Of a DNA stretch of 64,000 nt, positions 35,142-46,654 are shown piece after piece. Location of the stretch: positions 14,722,202 to 14,786,201 of the forward strand of contig JAKZAP010000018.1 in NCBI GenBank assembly GCA_023053575.1, given 5' to 3'. The stretch's first letter is position 1. Each line of letters begins with the position of its first letter. This stretch comes from Branchinecta lynchi. Lineage: Eukaryota > Arthropoda > Branchiopoda > Anostraca > Branchinectidae. The translations under genes were made by a program, and so were the position numbers. The notes under the pieces are model-generated. The model saw only the letters and a list, made by a program, of their open reading frames with translations, searched no databases and was not told where the DNA came from.

Positions 35142-36124
35142 AAGGAAGAACGTGCTGCCAATTGGCTCTCGACGATTTTCTCTACTTAGGAAAATTAACA
35201 ACAACAGAAGGAACGGGAGGAAAATACCAAGTAACCTAAAAGTAGGTTAGCTACTATTTTCTCAGTCCTAGCTTATTGTTTTAACTTCTCCAAATTCGCC
35301 AAGGAAATGCTTCGGAATAAAAAAAAAACAAAAAACTGTTTTTCCCACAACTTGTACGCGACATTTGTGCGGCATTATTAAAATTGAAAGCGATACTATA
35401 GGCTACAACTGATATTTCATAATAAAAAAAAATGCGTGCTGTTTTTTTGCAAAATTCAAACGCGACACTTGTTCAGCCTCGTTAAAATTCAAACAAGTAG
35501 TTTTTAGCACAGTTCATGCAGCTTCATTTGTTCAATGGCGTTATTACCTCCTTTTGGTCTAACGCTAGTTTCCCTTGGTTTCACAGGTACCTTTTGCTCT
35601 TATGGGTCTTGCCGCCTACTGCTACGGACGCGACGATCGAAATTGTTGCTCACTGCTGACTCCCGCTTTTTGATTGGCCGGCAGCGACGGGCGCCGGCCC
35701 TTAAGTGCTCTTCCTATTCGAGAATCCATTGAACCATGGGTCAATTCATTAAGTATATTTATTTAGTTGTTGTATATATATTTACTTTCTCTTTCCACAT
35801 ATAGTGTAAACAGCCTACCTAAAACTGTTGTAATACCTAAAACCTAATACCTGCTGCCTGCGGCACACAGGGTGTCGAGAAGAAGACAACCCCGTCTCGT
35901 ACTTTCTAAAACAAACCCTTTTGCTGTGTGCTAAAGTCATTTCTACGAAGATCAGACTTATTTGTTCTATGCGCTTATCCCAAAATCATGGAAAGAAATT
36001 GTGTCCTGTAGAATACTGCGCTGTCAAGAATTTCACACCTCGCACATGAGGGATCTCGGGTCAAATGTGTAAACAATGACCGAAAGTTCGTGCAGAAGTC
36101 GCGTGGTAAGAACCTGCCATCTAG
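35142..36124. other. Unassigned stretch
   Basis: Two diverged units near 35335 and 35430 share CTGTTTTT...CGCGACA.TTGT...TTAAAATT.AAA. A frame after an acceptor-like GGTTTCACAG (35586) is open for 28 codons only. Confidence 0.35.
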
Positions 36125-36406
36125 GAAGTGAAAACGCAGTACATCATGACGAATTTAGGACCGGAATTGAAGTTCAAGATCGCCACAGGTGACGACCAAG
36201 ACCTCTAGCTGCAAGCCTTTTACATTCGACCAATCTCCGTAAAAAAAAAAAAAAAGGGCAGTGCAATCAATATCCGGTTTCCGAACGGACCTTTCCCGAA
36301 AGAATCCCCGATTCTGTTTACAGACCAATCAAAGCAGTTGTGGAAAGACACTGATTACCAATCAAGCCCAAGGCTAAACAAACATCAAGAGGGTAAGATA
36401 GACTAG
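36125..36406 (+). pseudogene. Coding-like frame with one internal TAG
   Basis: One plus-strand frame contains EVKTQYIMTNLGPELKFKIA...DDQDL, a TAG (36206-36208), and then 65 codons including INIRFPNGPFPKESPILFT and QSKQLWKDTDYQSS. A run of 15 A (36241-36255) lies inside. Either a decayed gene or retroelement piece, or chance: frames with a single stop of this length are expected several times in 64 kb. Confidence 0.22.
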
Positions 36407-37789
36407 GTGACAAGCTAGCCTGATGCAATTTCGAAGGGTGAAGATTATTAGAAGGTTGTTAGAAAAGAGTCCCGGTGGGAAACCAGCGGGCACAAGGGGC
36501 TTTCTCAGGCGATGCACATAATTACAAGATGCAGGAAATCTGACATCAGCATACATAAGGGGAGGACAGGATGTCATTTAGAAAGACTTTTCGAAAGATA
36601 AGCTTCATCAACTGCAAGACTTTTCCATATTCTCAGGGCACTCCCGGTTTAGGCCGATCAACCCCTGCAGAGAGGGTTCACAACTGGTATATTCCAGCAT
36701 TGTTTTACCCCCCCCCCCCTACCGGATTCAGTCATCAATTGGGTATGTTCTAAAATTTCCGGTTTGAATTGACATAAATACAGCAGTTCCAGACTCAACG
36801 TTATTTTAACTCCTATCTCCATCGATTTCGAACTTCCGATCAATTACAGCGGAGAGATTTTTAGTTCCAAAATCCGAAGCCTCCAGGCTCCACAAACGGC
36901 TACGAACTTAGAAACTTATGTATGTATGTATGTATTTATTTCCCATCAAATGAAAACAGATGGAGTATAAGATGAAAAGAAAACGAAAAACACACTACGA
37001 ATACACTAACACAGAAAAACAAAGAACAAGATGGATATCTAAATACAAAAGACAGAACTATTGCCTCAAAATGGGCAATTATGATGGAAGAAGCAGAATA
37101 ATTACACCAGATTATCGGCTCCTGTCTCTCAATCCTTAAGGAAGAAGAAGAAGAAAAGTACTACAGGGACCCTGCCCCCCACTTTTCGCGCAGGCTTGCG
37201 TCTACATTCGTCCACCCTAAACATTGTGATAAATAGCCCATCCAAGAACTTAACCTAAAGAATAACCGTGCAAGGATCCTAAAAATAGCTCAATCAACTC
37301 GCAATCGACTAGGGACCAGCCTGGAAGCGGCATACTGTCTCAGTAAAGATCTTATCTATACACTGGTCCCTCGACTGTTCCAGACGGTTGAGTTTTAGCT
37401 ATACTTTCGTATGCAGGTTGTCCTTTTTGGGGGCGGATTCCTCACACTAGTCCTGAGCCTGAGTCCTGATATCGAGTTGTTCATTGCTACAAGCTGTTCC
37501 TCATCCGATTGGTAGTATCAGCTTTAGTATCCTGCTATCTGTCGACAATTCGTAAACGTATGTCGCCAATGATGACGACAAAGTAAATGAGCGTGAACAG
37601 CGTTTTGCTGGTCAATTTATTTGCGAGTACAGTAAATATCTGTAATTTAAACTGATGGCATTCACTCGAGCCCTTGACCCTATCAGGTTGCCGCCTAGCC
37701 TATCTTCCATTTTGGGTGAAAGGTAGATCTCGCCTTCGACTATTTTCTTGTTACATTAAGCATCTCACGTGTGTTATTTTGCGACACAC
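36407..37789. other. Unassigned stretch
   Basis: Contains (TATG)n followed by TATTTATTTCCC at 36917-36941, possibly a retroposon junction, and a C run near 36710. No gene supported. Confidence 0.35.
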
Positions 37790-38031
37790 CTTTCTTCACT
37801 CGCGCAGCTATTTGACACCGCACTTATGGGTCGCAATGAGCCACTGGATTTGTGCCAAAGCGTGAACAATTTGGGAGGAACTGATGAATCAGCAGTCCGT
37901 TCTGCTGGATTTTTGAAGAGGGTTCGACTTATCTGTCGAAGCAGTTTGTGACGATCTTCAACGTTTTCATCTTCCTTATTCACTAGTTGTCCATGACCGT
38001 GAGCCATGTACCTTTTTCTTCCAGTTTCCAT
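37790..38031 (-). CDS. Candidate first or internal coding exon
   Basis: The minus-strand ATG at 38031 has an AAAATGG context, just after an acceptor-like TTTCTGAGCAG. It encodes 80 codons beginning METGRKRYMAHGHGQ, with a polar helix-like stretch ENVEDRHKLLRQISRTLFK, then Ser/Pro-containing sequence. A possible donor AAAG|GTGTGT follows base 37790, giving exit phase 2. An in-frame stop lies eight codons upstream of the ATG. Phase fits splicing to 16595-16701, as for 20024-20226. No homology recognised. Confidence 0.33.
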
Positions 38032-39549
38032 TTTCTGCTCAGAAATACAGCGTCATCAATATTTCCAAAGTAGAAACTTCCATGAGTTTCTTCGGCAGTA
38101 GCCTAGGCTATTAATACTTCCGGACATGCTCATAATATCCGGGATTTGTAATCTTTCTCCGTCAAATATAGGAAGTACGGAATAGGCTCCGATTTATGGG
38201 TCACAGCAGATCTTAAAGCACCCATGACATCATTTCTTGTTTTTCAGCTGTTTTTTTTCTGTAATCTTCATGTCTATACCGCTAGTTGACACAGTCTGTA
38301 TTCCCCAGTAAACCCAATAGATGGCTCACAGTCGCTCTTATGTTGCGGGTTTTACAAAATACTACTTAGAGGAGGGCTTTGGCGAGATTCCCGGGTTACT
38401 TTCCGGCAAAAAAAAACACGTGGCGAAAACTTTGGTAATCCGATTCCACGAATTTCTTTCCACTTTCCCGCAAATCGCAAAAACACAAGGAAAGCTGAAA
38501 ACGCGGGGAAAACCTTGAATTTTAACCTTTTCCAGAAATATGCGGTTCACTCGACATTCCTTCCATTTTCATATTTATGTTCCAACAAAGTCAGCCTTGA
38601 TGATGTGTGTCGAGTTTTGTTCCATTCATCACTGACGGTTGCCTTGTTTTTCCACACTCAGCGAAGGCAGGGTTCTAAATTAGCGACTTGAACGTAGAGT
38701 TACTTCCCCTTCTTCTTTCCCTGCTTAAAGATTATCCGGTTTTCTTTCTTTTTCGTAGTTTCCACTTCCAACTAAGCAATCCTCCTTGCTGTATTTCCAA
38801 GGGCTATAAATACCTTAGAAAGGCTCATAATACTTTCTGGTCTTTGCAACTGTTCCACAAACAATTCTAATTTGCAAAACTAGGCACTACAAACAACGTC
38901 CAGGTTCACGTAGTTGCAGACGCTGGTAAGCGAGAGTCCCCTAGCCTGTCATCAGTCACTGTTGTGTCAAGGCGCTGATGTGTAAAGGCTTGGAACTTTT
39001 CGTACGTAGAACAATCATAAATTCAAGACAAGCCTATAACTTTTTCGAGGACAACACGAGCTAAGCCGCTAGTTATGGTATGGTAAGCTTAAAGTTTGTG
39101 TGTGAATTTCCTGAAGAGTTTAAACATACTTTACATTTATAGCCAGTAATAATGACAAGACACAGAGCGAGTAGAGAAAAACGGCAAAATTCAAACAAAA
39201 GACTATTACAATGAAAAGACACAAATCCAATTCATCATCATTGACTGACCCCAATGCAAGAGCGTGGGTTTCAGATCGCGGTGTCTTTTATTTAACTGCT
39301 CGACCTCTGTTAACGGTTCTGCTATCTTTCAAGTCACGCAGATATTCCTTTTCCGGGGTCAGGGAGGGAGGCAGCGAGAAACGAAAGTAAACTTATAAAA
39401 AAATTTTTGTCGATACTAGTTAGTTGTCAAAGCACATAGTCTTTTTTATTTTGTTGCATAATGGCCTGATGCTTTAATGTGCAAATAAATCATTCATTCA
39501 TTCATGTGGAAAGCGAAAACGCAAAAAGCAATGAACTGTTTTTACTCAC
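38032..39549. other. Unassigned stretch
   Basis: A 65-codon plus ORF at 38321-38518 has no other support. 39420-39512 ends in AATAAATCATTCATTCATTC, resembling a LINE/SINE tail. Confidence 0.3.
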
Positions 39550-39852
39550 CGGTTCGCCTCTTCGAGCTTCGCAAGGAGCGCCAACTCTGCTTCTGACAAC
39601 ACTGTCGGCGTTTGTAACGGCAACGTCTGCGGTCTAGTATCATTTAGCGGTGGCAGGCTACCCGGCCTTTTCACCCCCAAAGAGGGCGGGGGACTCGGTT
39701 CTTCTTGACAAATTCCGCTGTCACTAGATGGACTTGGGGACCCACTTGTGTAGGGTATGTCCATTGGGTTCATGTTAATGTCGACAGGATATGAGGTCTT
39801 GAAGAGCTCCTCCAAGGGGGATTCACGGATTACGACGAGGTCATTTTTTATC
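39550..39852 (-). CDS. Predicted internal coding exon, Pro/Ser-rich with terminal amphipathic helix
   Basis: The best exon in the window. On the minus strand, CCTTTTTTCAG precedes base 39852 and a consensus donor CCG|GTGAGT follows base 39550. The 303-nt exon enters and leaves in phase 2, so it can be skipped without a frame change. Its 100 codons have clearly non-random composition: SPLEELFKTSY, a disordered stretch SGSPSPSSDSGICQEEPSPP, GVKRPGSLPPLND, then a helix-like LSEAELALLAKLEEANR. Disordered linker followed by a leucine-rich helix suits a regulatory or signalling protein. I could not name the family. The next exon may be 16595-16701, about 22.8 kb downstream, which continues the helix in frame. 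Confidence 0.6.
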
Positions 39853-40176
39853 CTGAAAAAAGGTTTGAGGATCAGCCTGGAGGATAAAATCAGAACTGAC
39901 GATGCGGACAATTCGCACTGCCTCAGACGGTACCCTAATGAAGGTCTCCTGTCAACGGGCTGTGACTAGGGGCTTAAAATACTTCGTTTCAGATGAAAAC
40001 CAACTCCTCTCTGTCTATCGTCATACAGCATCAACATGCCATAAACTGACCCCCTTGCTCACCACCTCGATGTGGGTGGCTGGGATCCTTAATTTCTTCC
40101 ATGAACATGATACATCATCACTGAATAATTATCCATGTAACATCTTGACTTTTATTAACAGTAAACGTAAAATATG
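39853..40176. other. Intron-like unassigned stretch
   Basis: Upstream of the exon on the minus strand; nothing recognised. The plus-strand ORF 39757-39969 is antisense shadow. Confidence 0.4.
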
Positions 40177-40455
40177 ACAGTGCAAACCGGATCCGTCAGC
40201 TGAATTTTATTAGAGCTATGTTTCAGCCCTTCCTGGCAAGGGTCCTCTTCGGGCTCAAGCCGCTCAAACTGGAAACTGAAGAAAGTCTTTTCACAAGGTT
40301 CATTTTCCAGTCTGAGCAGCTTGAGCCTGAAGAGGATCCTTTTCAACAAGCTAAATTTTAAAGTCTGAGCCGCTTGAGCCTGAAGAGAACCCTTGCCAAG
40401 AAGGGCCGACATATAGCTCTAATAAAAATCAGCTGACGTATCCGTTTTGCACTGT
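40177..40455. mobile_element. Palindromic MITE (family I)
   Basis: Ends ACAGTGCAAACCGGATCCGT and ACGTATCCGTTTTGCACTGT. Interior repeats CTTGAGCCTGAAGAG and AACCCTTGCCAAGAAGGGCC. Flanks share AAATATG (left AAAATATG, right CAAATATG), an 8-bp duplication with one mismatch if the element starts at A. hAT-like by that length. Fragments at 27445 and 47196. Confidence 0.75.
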
Positions 40456-41627
40456 CAAATATGATTAGCAGTCACCTTTGGCTGAAGTAATATATGGTAA
40501 ACGTACAAATCTTAGTTCGTCCTTACTAATATTTCAAAGTCTCCTTCCATTTTTATTTTTGTTCTTTCGGTTGCCATTAATGAATAAATATAATCCCAGA
40601 CAAGACCTTCGGGCCGTAGACAAGAATGTTTCGTGCATGAAATCTTGGCAGTTATTCGAGATGGCCGAAAAGAGAGGTTAGATTTGCGCCAAGAAGAACG
40701 TGATTGGCTTACGACCAGTGTGTCCTTCTTCAGCAACAGCACGAGAGTCATCATGTGCGAAATCTCTCAAGTCCTCTTATACTTGAACAATAGTAAAATG
40801 CAGTATAACCGGTTCCATAAAAAGTACATTATTTCTCATTAGGTACGATCTCCATCACCTGAATCTTAATCGTGAATAACCATTGTCTCTCCCTTGGGCA
40901 GTGCGTTCTAAACTTTTCAATGATTCACTTATTTTCACGCGTTTCCCGCGAAACACTGGCACAGCTTTATCAAATCTCGTTTGACAATCAGATTTTGCCA
41001 TTGTTTGAATTAGAACTGTTGGCAAACGCAATAATTTCAACGGACGGTGAAACATTCAAACCCCTCGCCTTCAAACCAGAGATCTTTAGAAGCACGTGAT
41101 CCATTCAAACCAATCACAAAACTCTGCGTCCAAAGATCTTCAAATGTGACAACGCTGTCATTCTTCCGGTTTTAAATAAACAACTGAAAAGCTGAGATAT
41201 CGCAAACCCGGCAGTTCCGCTTCCACAGATCTTTAATTATTTCTATGTTGTCATTCTTTCTGCTTTTAATAAACATTCGCCAACTCAAAAGCTTGAAGCA
41301 CAGCTCTTACTAGAAATAGCTGTTCACGACAAAATGGTCCGGAAGTAGTGTTTCCAAAAATCGCCAAGTCAAGGATTCTCTTGTTAGCGCTTGCCACCTC
41401 TGGCCGGGCTTTGCGAAAAAAATCATTAGTTTTTATCGCGAAAAATTTAAAATAAATATGCGTTGTAGTTAAATAATGATAAATCATAGCGATTCCCATC
41501 GGCGTGGTCATGCATTGAAGAAATCAGCTTTGGCAGCGCCTGTTCACTGATGTCTCAAGATAAAACAAAGTTATCGTCAAGTTATTCAAATTAAGTCGCC
41601 ACTGGGGATGTGAAAACAGTGAAACTT
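40456..41627. other. Unassigned stretch
   Basis: Several ORFs of 65-81 codons on both strands, none supported. Nothing recognised. Confidence 0.35.
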
Positions 41628-41722
41628 AGAGCGTGTTCCACCTTCTATTAGTTACTATTTCCGTTCCAACCTCACCAAAAGTTACTACGCTGACCGTTCC
41701 AACCTTCTCGAAACAGTACCCA
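41628..41722. mobile_element. Family J element fragment, copy 2
   Basis: AGAGCGTGTTCCACCTTCTA...AGTTACTACGCTGACCGTTC is the complement of 33165-33276. Confidence 0.6.
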
Positions 41723-42324
41723 ATACGACCGTGTCTAGGCAAAACGCCCTTTCTCGAAAATCTTAGTTTCGAGAAAATCACTTCAAAGATTTGAAATCGT
41801 TTTTCTGTGGCCGTTTTTTTTTAAGAAAATTTATGGGGTTTTGATTAATTCTTTCTGATCAGTAGCCTATATTCACCTCCAGTGCACAGTCACGTCCTAA
41901 ATGATCAATTCTGATTTCCTCTAGCTAGAACCAGTTTTCTACAATTAGGGCATTCTTTTTTTTGTAAAATTCACGGTAAAGCGCCGTATCTTGACATAGG
42001 CTCCACCGAAAACAATGACATATTCGCCAAAATGCGCCCTAAGTACAGATAGAGCGTTGTACATAAATGGATGTTCTGCCTTATGCTCAAAATAGATCGT
42101 TTTACCTCGAACTCAATTTTTTCTTTCTAACCGTCATACCGCCTTAAGTTGACTCAGGTCATGTCAGTTGTAATTTTATTTTGAAGAAGCTTAAACAAGT
42201 GGACAAAAAACGAATAATACAAAAAGAAGATAATTAAATGCCGCAATTCCACTGCTAATCTTTTTCATCGTCTCCCGCTGATGACGGCTGATTTCAAGGT
42301 CAGCAACATTTTCGGTCACTACTA
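41723..42324. other. Unassigned stretch
   Basis: GGCAAAACGCCC (41737) resembles the arms of the hairpin at 44572. AT-rich otherwise. A minus-strand frame from about 42318 to 42188 (includes ENVADLEISRHQRETMKKI) lies just beyond the MITE and might be the continuation of the ORF at 42495-42738, in another frame. Confidence 0.3.
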
Positions 42325-42494
42325 CACTGTAAAAAGTTTGTCCGTATAAAGATTAAAGTTAACTGCAGTATTCTCTACTCGGATTACCCTTATTTCTATG
42401 CAGATAAGATTAATACCAAATAGAGATAAGATGAATCCGAGTAGCAAATACTGCAGTTAACTTTAATCTTTATACGGAGAAACTTTTTACATTG
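42325..42494. mobile_element. TA-flanked palindromic MITE (family M), copy 2
   Basis: Starts CACTGTAAAAAGTTTGTCC and ends GAAACTTTTTACATTG. TA on both sides (42323-42324, 42495-42496). Outside the TA, GTCACTAC and GTGAC are also complementary. 170 bp. Lies at the 3' edge of a minus-strand coding-like ORF. Confidence 0.85.
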
Positions 42495-42738
42495 TAGTGA
42501 CTGGTAAAACTGGCGGATGGTCCTCTTTTGTTGCACAGATTTAAGTAGAGTTTCCGGTCTTTCTTCTTTTCCAGTGAGATTCCACGAGGAGAACTCTGGA
42601 ACCGGAACGCATCAAACCCATTCTTGATAATCCTATGAGTTTTTAGGGTATTTTTTTCCATGAATAGGTTGCATTCCTGGACTTCGGCATCGGTGTAAGA
42701 CCGTTTCCCAAAAATGTCCATGGAATCTTTCCGCGCTT
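42495..42738 (-). CDS. Candidate coding exon, 3' end replaced by a MITE
   Basis: After an acceptor-like GGTTTTTAG, the minus frame reads EARKDSMDIFGKRSYTDAE, then NGFDAFRFQSSPRGISLEKK, KDRKLYLNLCNKRGPSASF. The ATG at 42721 (TTCCATGG) could also start it. The frame runs into the MITE and stops inside it after YNVKSFSV at 42470. Family A copy A6 begins 52 bp upstream, so the piece is hemmed in by two insertions. No family recognised. If a gene, it is probably broken; chance is possible. Confidence 0.3.
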
Positions 42739-42789
42739 CTAAAAACCTTCATCTCAGATGTTCCCTTAATAGACGGTTTTCCTAGTTTC

Positions 42790-44370
42790 AACAAGACCAA
42801 AGGTGTCGATGGGATCCCAAAAATCTAAGATTTGATCCAGACAACTGGGTCTTGTCTTAGCCAGATCCAGTCTTCGCCAGACTCCTTGAACATTTTTACA
42901 ATTAAAATTCAGAAACAGATTAAGGCCAAATAGCTAATCACCTGAGAAAACCAAGTTCAGATTTGGATTCAGCATGTGTGTTTATTCCCTATAAGTCATA
43001 TCTGTTTTGACGAAAACTTCCTGCCACTTCTACCAATTTCCCGGTTCCGTCCGAACTCCAGAACTACTTGTCCGGCGAAAAAAGAAAGCTCAAAGACGAA
43101 ATCAGGGTATCTTCTTTCCCCAGTAATGAACATCTAATCAACTTCAAATAGAAATTTAGCTTATAACAAATTTTCCGATTAGCCGGATTCCGGTCGAACT
43201 ATATGTCCGGAAAAAATACGATTGTCACACAGGGACTCAGCATCTCTTCTTACCCCTAAATCGCTTATCTAATCAACTAGAAATAAAACTTTGACTTCCA
43301 ACAGTTTTCCGGTTTTGGCCGGATTCCGGACGAACTACATGTCCGGGTAGATGCTTGTTTTCACATAAGTGTTCAGCATGTCTTCTTGCCCTAAATCGAA
43401 CATCTAATCAACTCCAAATAAAACTTTTTATTTTGACAAACTTTCCGGTCTGTGCCGGATTGCGGTCGAAATACTTGTCCGTCGAGAAAATAGTTTTCAC
43501 CATCGTCTTCAGCATGTCTTCCTACCCCGATATCGAACATCTAATCAATTTCAAATAAAACTTTTACTTTCAACAAACTTTCCGGCTTGGGCCGGATTCC
43601 GGTCGAAATACTTGTCCGTCAAGAAAATAGTTTTCACCATCGTCTTCGGCATGTCTCCCTACCTCTAAATCAAACATTTAATCAACTTCAAATAAAACTT
43701 TTACTTTCAACAAACTTTCCGGTTTGGGCCGGATTCCGGGCGAAATACTTGGCAATCGAGAAAATAGTTTTCACCATCGTCTTCAGCATGTCTTCCTACC
43801 CTTAAATCGAACATCTAATCAATTTCAAATAAAACTTTTACTTTCAACAAACTTTCCGGTTTGGGCCGGATTCCGGGCGAAATACTTGTCCGTCGAGAAA
43901 ATAATTTTCACCATCGTCTTCAGCATGTCTTCCTACCACTAAATCGAACATCTAATCAACTTCAAACAAAACTTTTACTTTCAACAAACTTTCCGGTTTT
44001 GGCCGGATTCCGGGCGAACTACTTGTCCGATGACAAAATGGTTTTCACCATCGTGTTCAGCATGTCTTCTTACCCCATAATCGACTATCACATTAGCTGT
44101 TTCAAAATATTTTGTTTGTCCCTTAATTTGAATCCCCTCCCCCACCCCTAAATGTAGAGCTACAAAGCCCATCTACGAACTTGACTGGTCCGACGACCCA
44201 ACGAACCCTCACACCAAGTTTCATCAAAATATCTCATTCCCTTCGAGAGTTATCGTGCTTACAGACGGACGGACAGACGGACGGACGGACGGACGGACGG
44301 ACGGACGGACAGACGGACAACTTTTGCGATGTCATAGCTATCCCTCCACTTACGTTTTGGGATCCCAAAA
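42790..44370 (+). mobile_element. Family A element, copy A6 (young, longest)
   Basis: AACAAGACCAAAGGTGTCGA to TTTTGGGATCCCAAAA, 1581 bp. Core units at 43438, 43574, 43711, 43848 and 43985 (spacing 136-137 bp), preceded by two more diverged units, and (ACGG)n at about 44262-44312. Nearly identical to A5 and A10. Confidence 0.93.
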
Positions 44371-44571
44371 ACTCATAAAACTGGTTGAATTTCAAGACGT
44401 TTGTGGAGGTGTCGTAGATATTCTCTACTTTGTTCATCGTATTATGTTGGAGTATTTCAGCTTCAAGAATTTCCATTCACTCGGTACCAGAATTCAGGGC
44501 TAACTGACCTATCTATGACTCCAAAACCGCCATATCTAATTCCTTCAGCCTCCAAATTCACGGCAAAACGC

Positions 44572-44645
44572 CTTGTCTTAACTTGGGGCAGCAAACAGAG
44601 AATGATAATTCGAAGTAAAGTGAAGTTAAGATAGGGCGTTTTGCC
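44572..44645. repeat. Short hairpin
   Basis: GGCAAAACGCCTTGTCTTAA and its near complement (TTAAGATAGGGCGTTTTGCC), 23-bp arms with two mismatches, separated by 28 bp. Probably a tiny MITE or a regulatory foldback. Confidence 0.7.
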
Positions 44646-44811
44646 TTGAACACTGTAAAATTTTGAAGAGTTAGGGCGCTTCTGCCACATGACATTTTTG
44701 TCATTTAAAGCGCGAGCTCTACGATTTCAACAGAAAGTGGTAGAGGAGGCCATCTAGTGTCAAAATCCGTCATTCACGCCAAACCGTCCTATCTCATGCT
44801 CAGGAGCGTAT

Positions 44812-44970
44812 TAAGCGTAGTAACTACGGATCTCTGTAACATGATTGGCTCGATTACCACGTGGAGTGTTTGCGGAAAAATGAAAAATGCGCTCCAGCCT
44901 TGACGCCAAGAAGCCAAAATTCATCACGTCATGCGTAGGAACTACGGTAAGTAGGATGGAACACGCTCTT
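44812..44970. mobile_element. Family J element, copy 3
   Basis: Starts AGGAGCGTATTAAGCGTAGT and ends GGATGGAACACGCTCTT. Shares ends with 33021-33276. Confidence 0.55.
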
Positions 44971-45640
44971 AAACATAACACACCCGGCAGGTCTTCATTC
45001 CCATTAAAACAAAAATTTGCGATTGAAACGAAGAGCCAGACATTTTTTTTTTATTTCCGTTTCAAATTTTCTTGTTTTTTTCCTATTCCAACTTTTCGTA
45101 TCCTAACTAGTAAAGAAAAAAAAACACTTCTGCAGACCTTTAAATACGAAGAATGTCATCCTTTTTCCTGTTCTGAATAAACAGTAAAAACTTGAAACGT
45201 CACCTTCTGTCTTGGCGATCCAGATTTTTTTTTGTTTTACAGGAACTAGGTAAGTTTTTTTTCTCTATCTGTTTCTTTCTGTAACTAATAGACAAAAAGT
45301 CGACCACTTCCACAGGCCTCAAAATACTACGGCTGCCGTCATTTTCCTCTTCTGAATAAATAGGAAAAACAAGAAATGTCATCTTCCTGGCCCAGAATCG
45401 ATAGCCTTGTTTTCGTCTGGTTTGCCAATCCAACGAGGAAACCGCAAGAAATGTAGGTTAAAGGAATATCAATTTGGTTCACATGACTAACGTCAGTTTT
45501 CACACACTCGAACAGGGTCCTGATTGAACATTACATGTAAAATATGGATGAACAGGCGTGCATATCCTTCATCAAATAATCTGAACGTTTGGCCCCTGCC
45601 CTTAATTGTTGGTAGGGTAAAACATAAAACTAATCTTGTA
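44971..45640. repeat. Region with diverged tandem duplication, period about 180 bp
   Basis: 45105-45230 (AACTAGTAAAG...CACTTCTGCAGACC...CTGTTCTGAATAAACAG) is repeated at 45285-45405 (AACTAATAGAC...CACTTCCACAGGCC...CTCTTCTGAATAAATAG). No gene. Confidence 0.5.
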
Positions 45641-45800
45641 AACTGAGTATAGGCTACCAAATTGATTAATTTTATTGATTTTTATTAAATTTTATTTTAC
45701 ACATGTATACAAAACATTTTGCAGCACCTGCTAAGAAAGCCCCAAAGGGCTTGTTGGTCGCAAGTGGCAGTCTTTTCTATTCTACATATTGTGGTAAGAG
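45641..45800 (-). mobile_element. Possible LINE 3' end
   Basis: On the minus strand, GGGGCTTTCTTAGCAGGTGC runs into GTATACATGTGTAAAATAAA and AATAAA-rich sequence, as in many CR1/L2-type 3' ends. No ORF. Weak. Confidence 0.3.
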
Positions 45801-46301
45801 TGGTAACACTAATTTTATATTATTCTACACGCCATTCATACGCGGTTCATAGTTCATACATATACAACAAACATTCTGCTTGCAAAAAAAACTCACGTAT
45901 CATTACTATTCTTTTGCAAGGAAGAATCCAAATCGACTACTTTTCAACATTATTTGATGTTTTGTTTAGATGAGAACCAAATACTTCGACTTTGAAGAAG
46001 GAGTAACATGCAGTGAAATCAGTAGGCATAGGCTACAGCTATAACAAAAAAATAATAATTAAGCCGATATGCTCCCATTCGAATTCGCACGTCACATCAA
46101 TGATTCATAGAGATCATTTTTTGTAGTTTTAGTGGTAGTTAGAATAAGTCTCGTTACTGTGTTTCCTTTTGATTGTATTGCCATGGCCCTTGGGCTTTTA
46201 AGGTAATAAATATCATATCATACAATGTCATCGAGGTTCGTACGTATGAGTACCTTACCTTAATTATTACTCCCAGCAGGAAATCGTATAAACTGCATTC
46301 G
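45801..46301. other. Unassigned stretch
   Basis: 46140-46215 (GTATTGCCATGGCCCTTGGG...AATAAATATCATATCATA) also looks like a retroposon tail. No gene. Confidence 0.3.
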
Positions 46302-46339
46302 TAATACTGCATCCTTATTCGGAGAAACTTTTTACAGTG
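46302..46339. mobile_element. TA MITE (family M) right-end fragment
   Basis: TAATACTGCATCCTTATTCG followed by GAGAAACTTTTTACAGTG, identical to the right end of the copy at 48931-49090. Confidence 0.8.
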
Positions 46340-46654
46340 TAGATTTAGTAAAGATTGTATTACTATGGGAAATCACCTAATTGGGAAATCGCCCAAGTAG
46401 CATATCGTATATTATGCAAATTTCGCCAATTTCTTTTCCAAAATCCCGCTTACAGAATTTTGCATTAGCGAGGGATGGATCCGAGAAGGGCATGGTCATT
46501 TAATATTTCTTGCACCTACAGGCAATAATAAAAAAAAATCAATACTGGCGCTTTAAATAATACCTTAAAAATACAATTAGAGACTACAGACAGGTTGCCA
46601 TGAGTGAACCTGTCCTAAAATTCGGTGATTTTGTTTTCTGTTTGTATCCCAAAA
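46340..46654. other. Unassigned stretch, possible 3' UTR
   Basis: Downstream (minus strand) of the terminal exon candidate. A possible ATTAAA signal is near 46500. No other feature. Confidence 0.3.

Noticed and set aside
33716..44370. Regular 137-bp repeats as a CRISPR array
   Set aside because: Units are long, have no unique spacers, and belong to dispersed animal transposons.
44181..44378. RTDGRTDG-type ORFs, also at 6740, 35042 and 58097
   Set aside because: Translation of the (ACGG)n microsatellite and family A 3' domain.
45243..45249. A 7-nt microexon (GAACTAG) between TTTTGTTTTACAG and GTAAGT
   Set aside because: Both signals are excellent, but so short a match has no coding evidence, no partner exons are known, and it lies in a diverged duplication.
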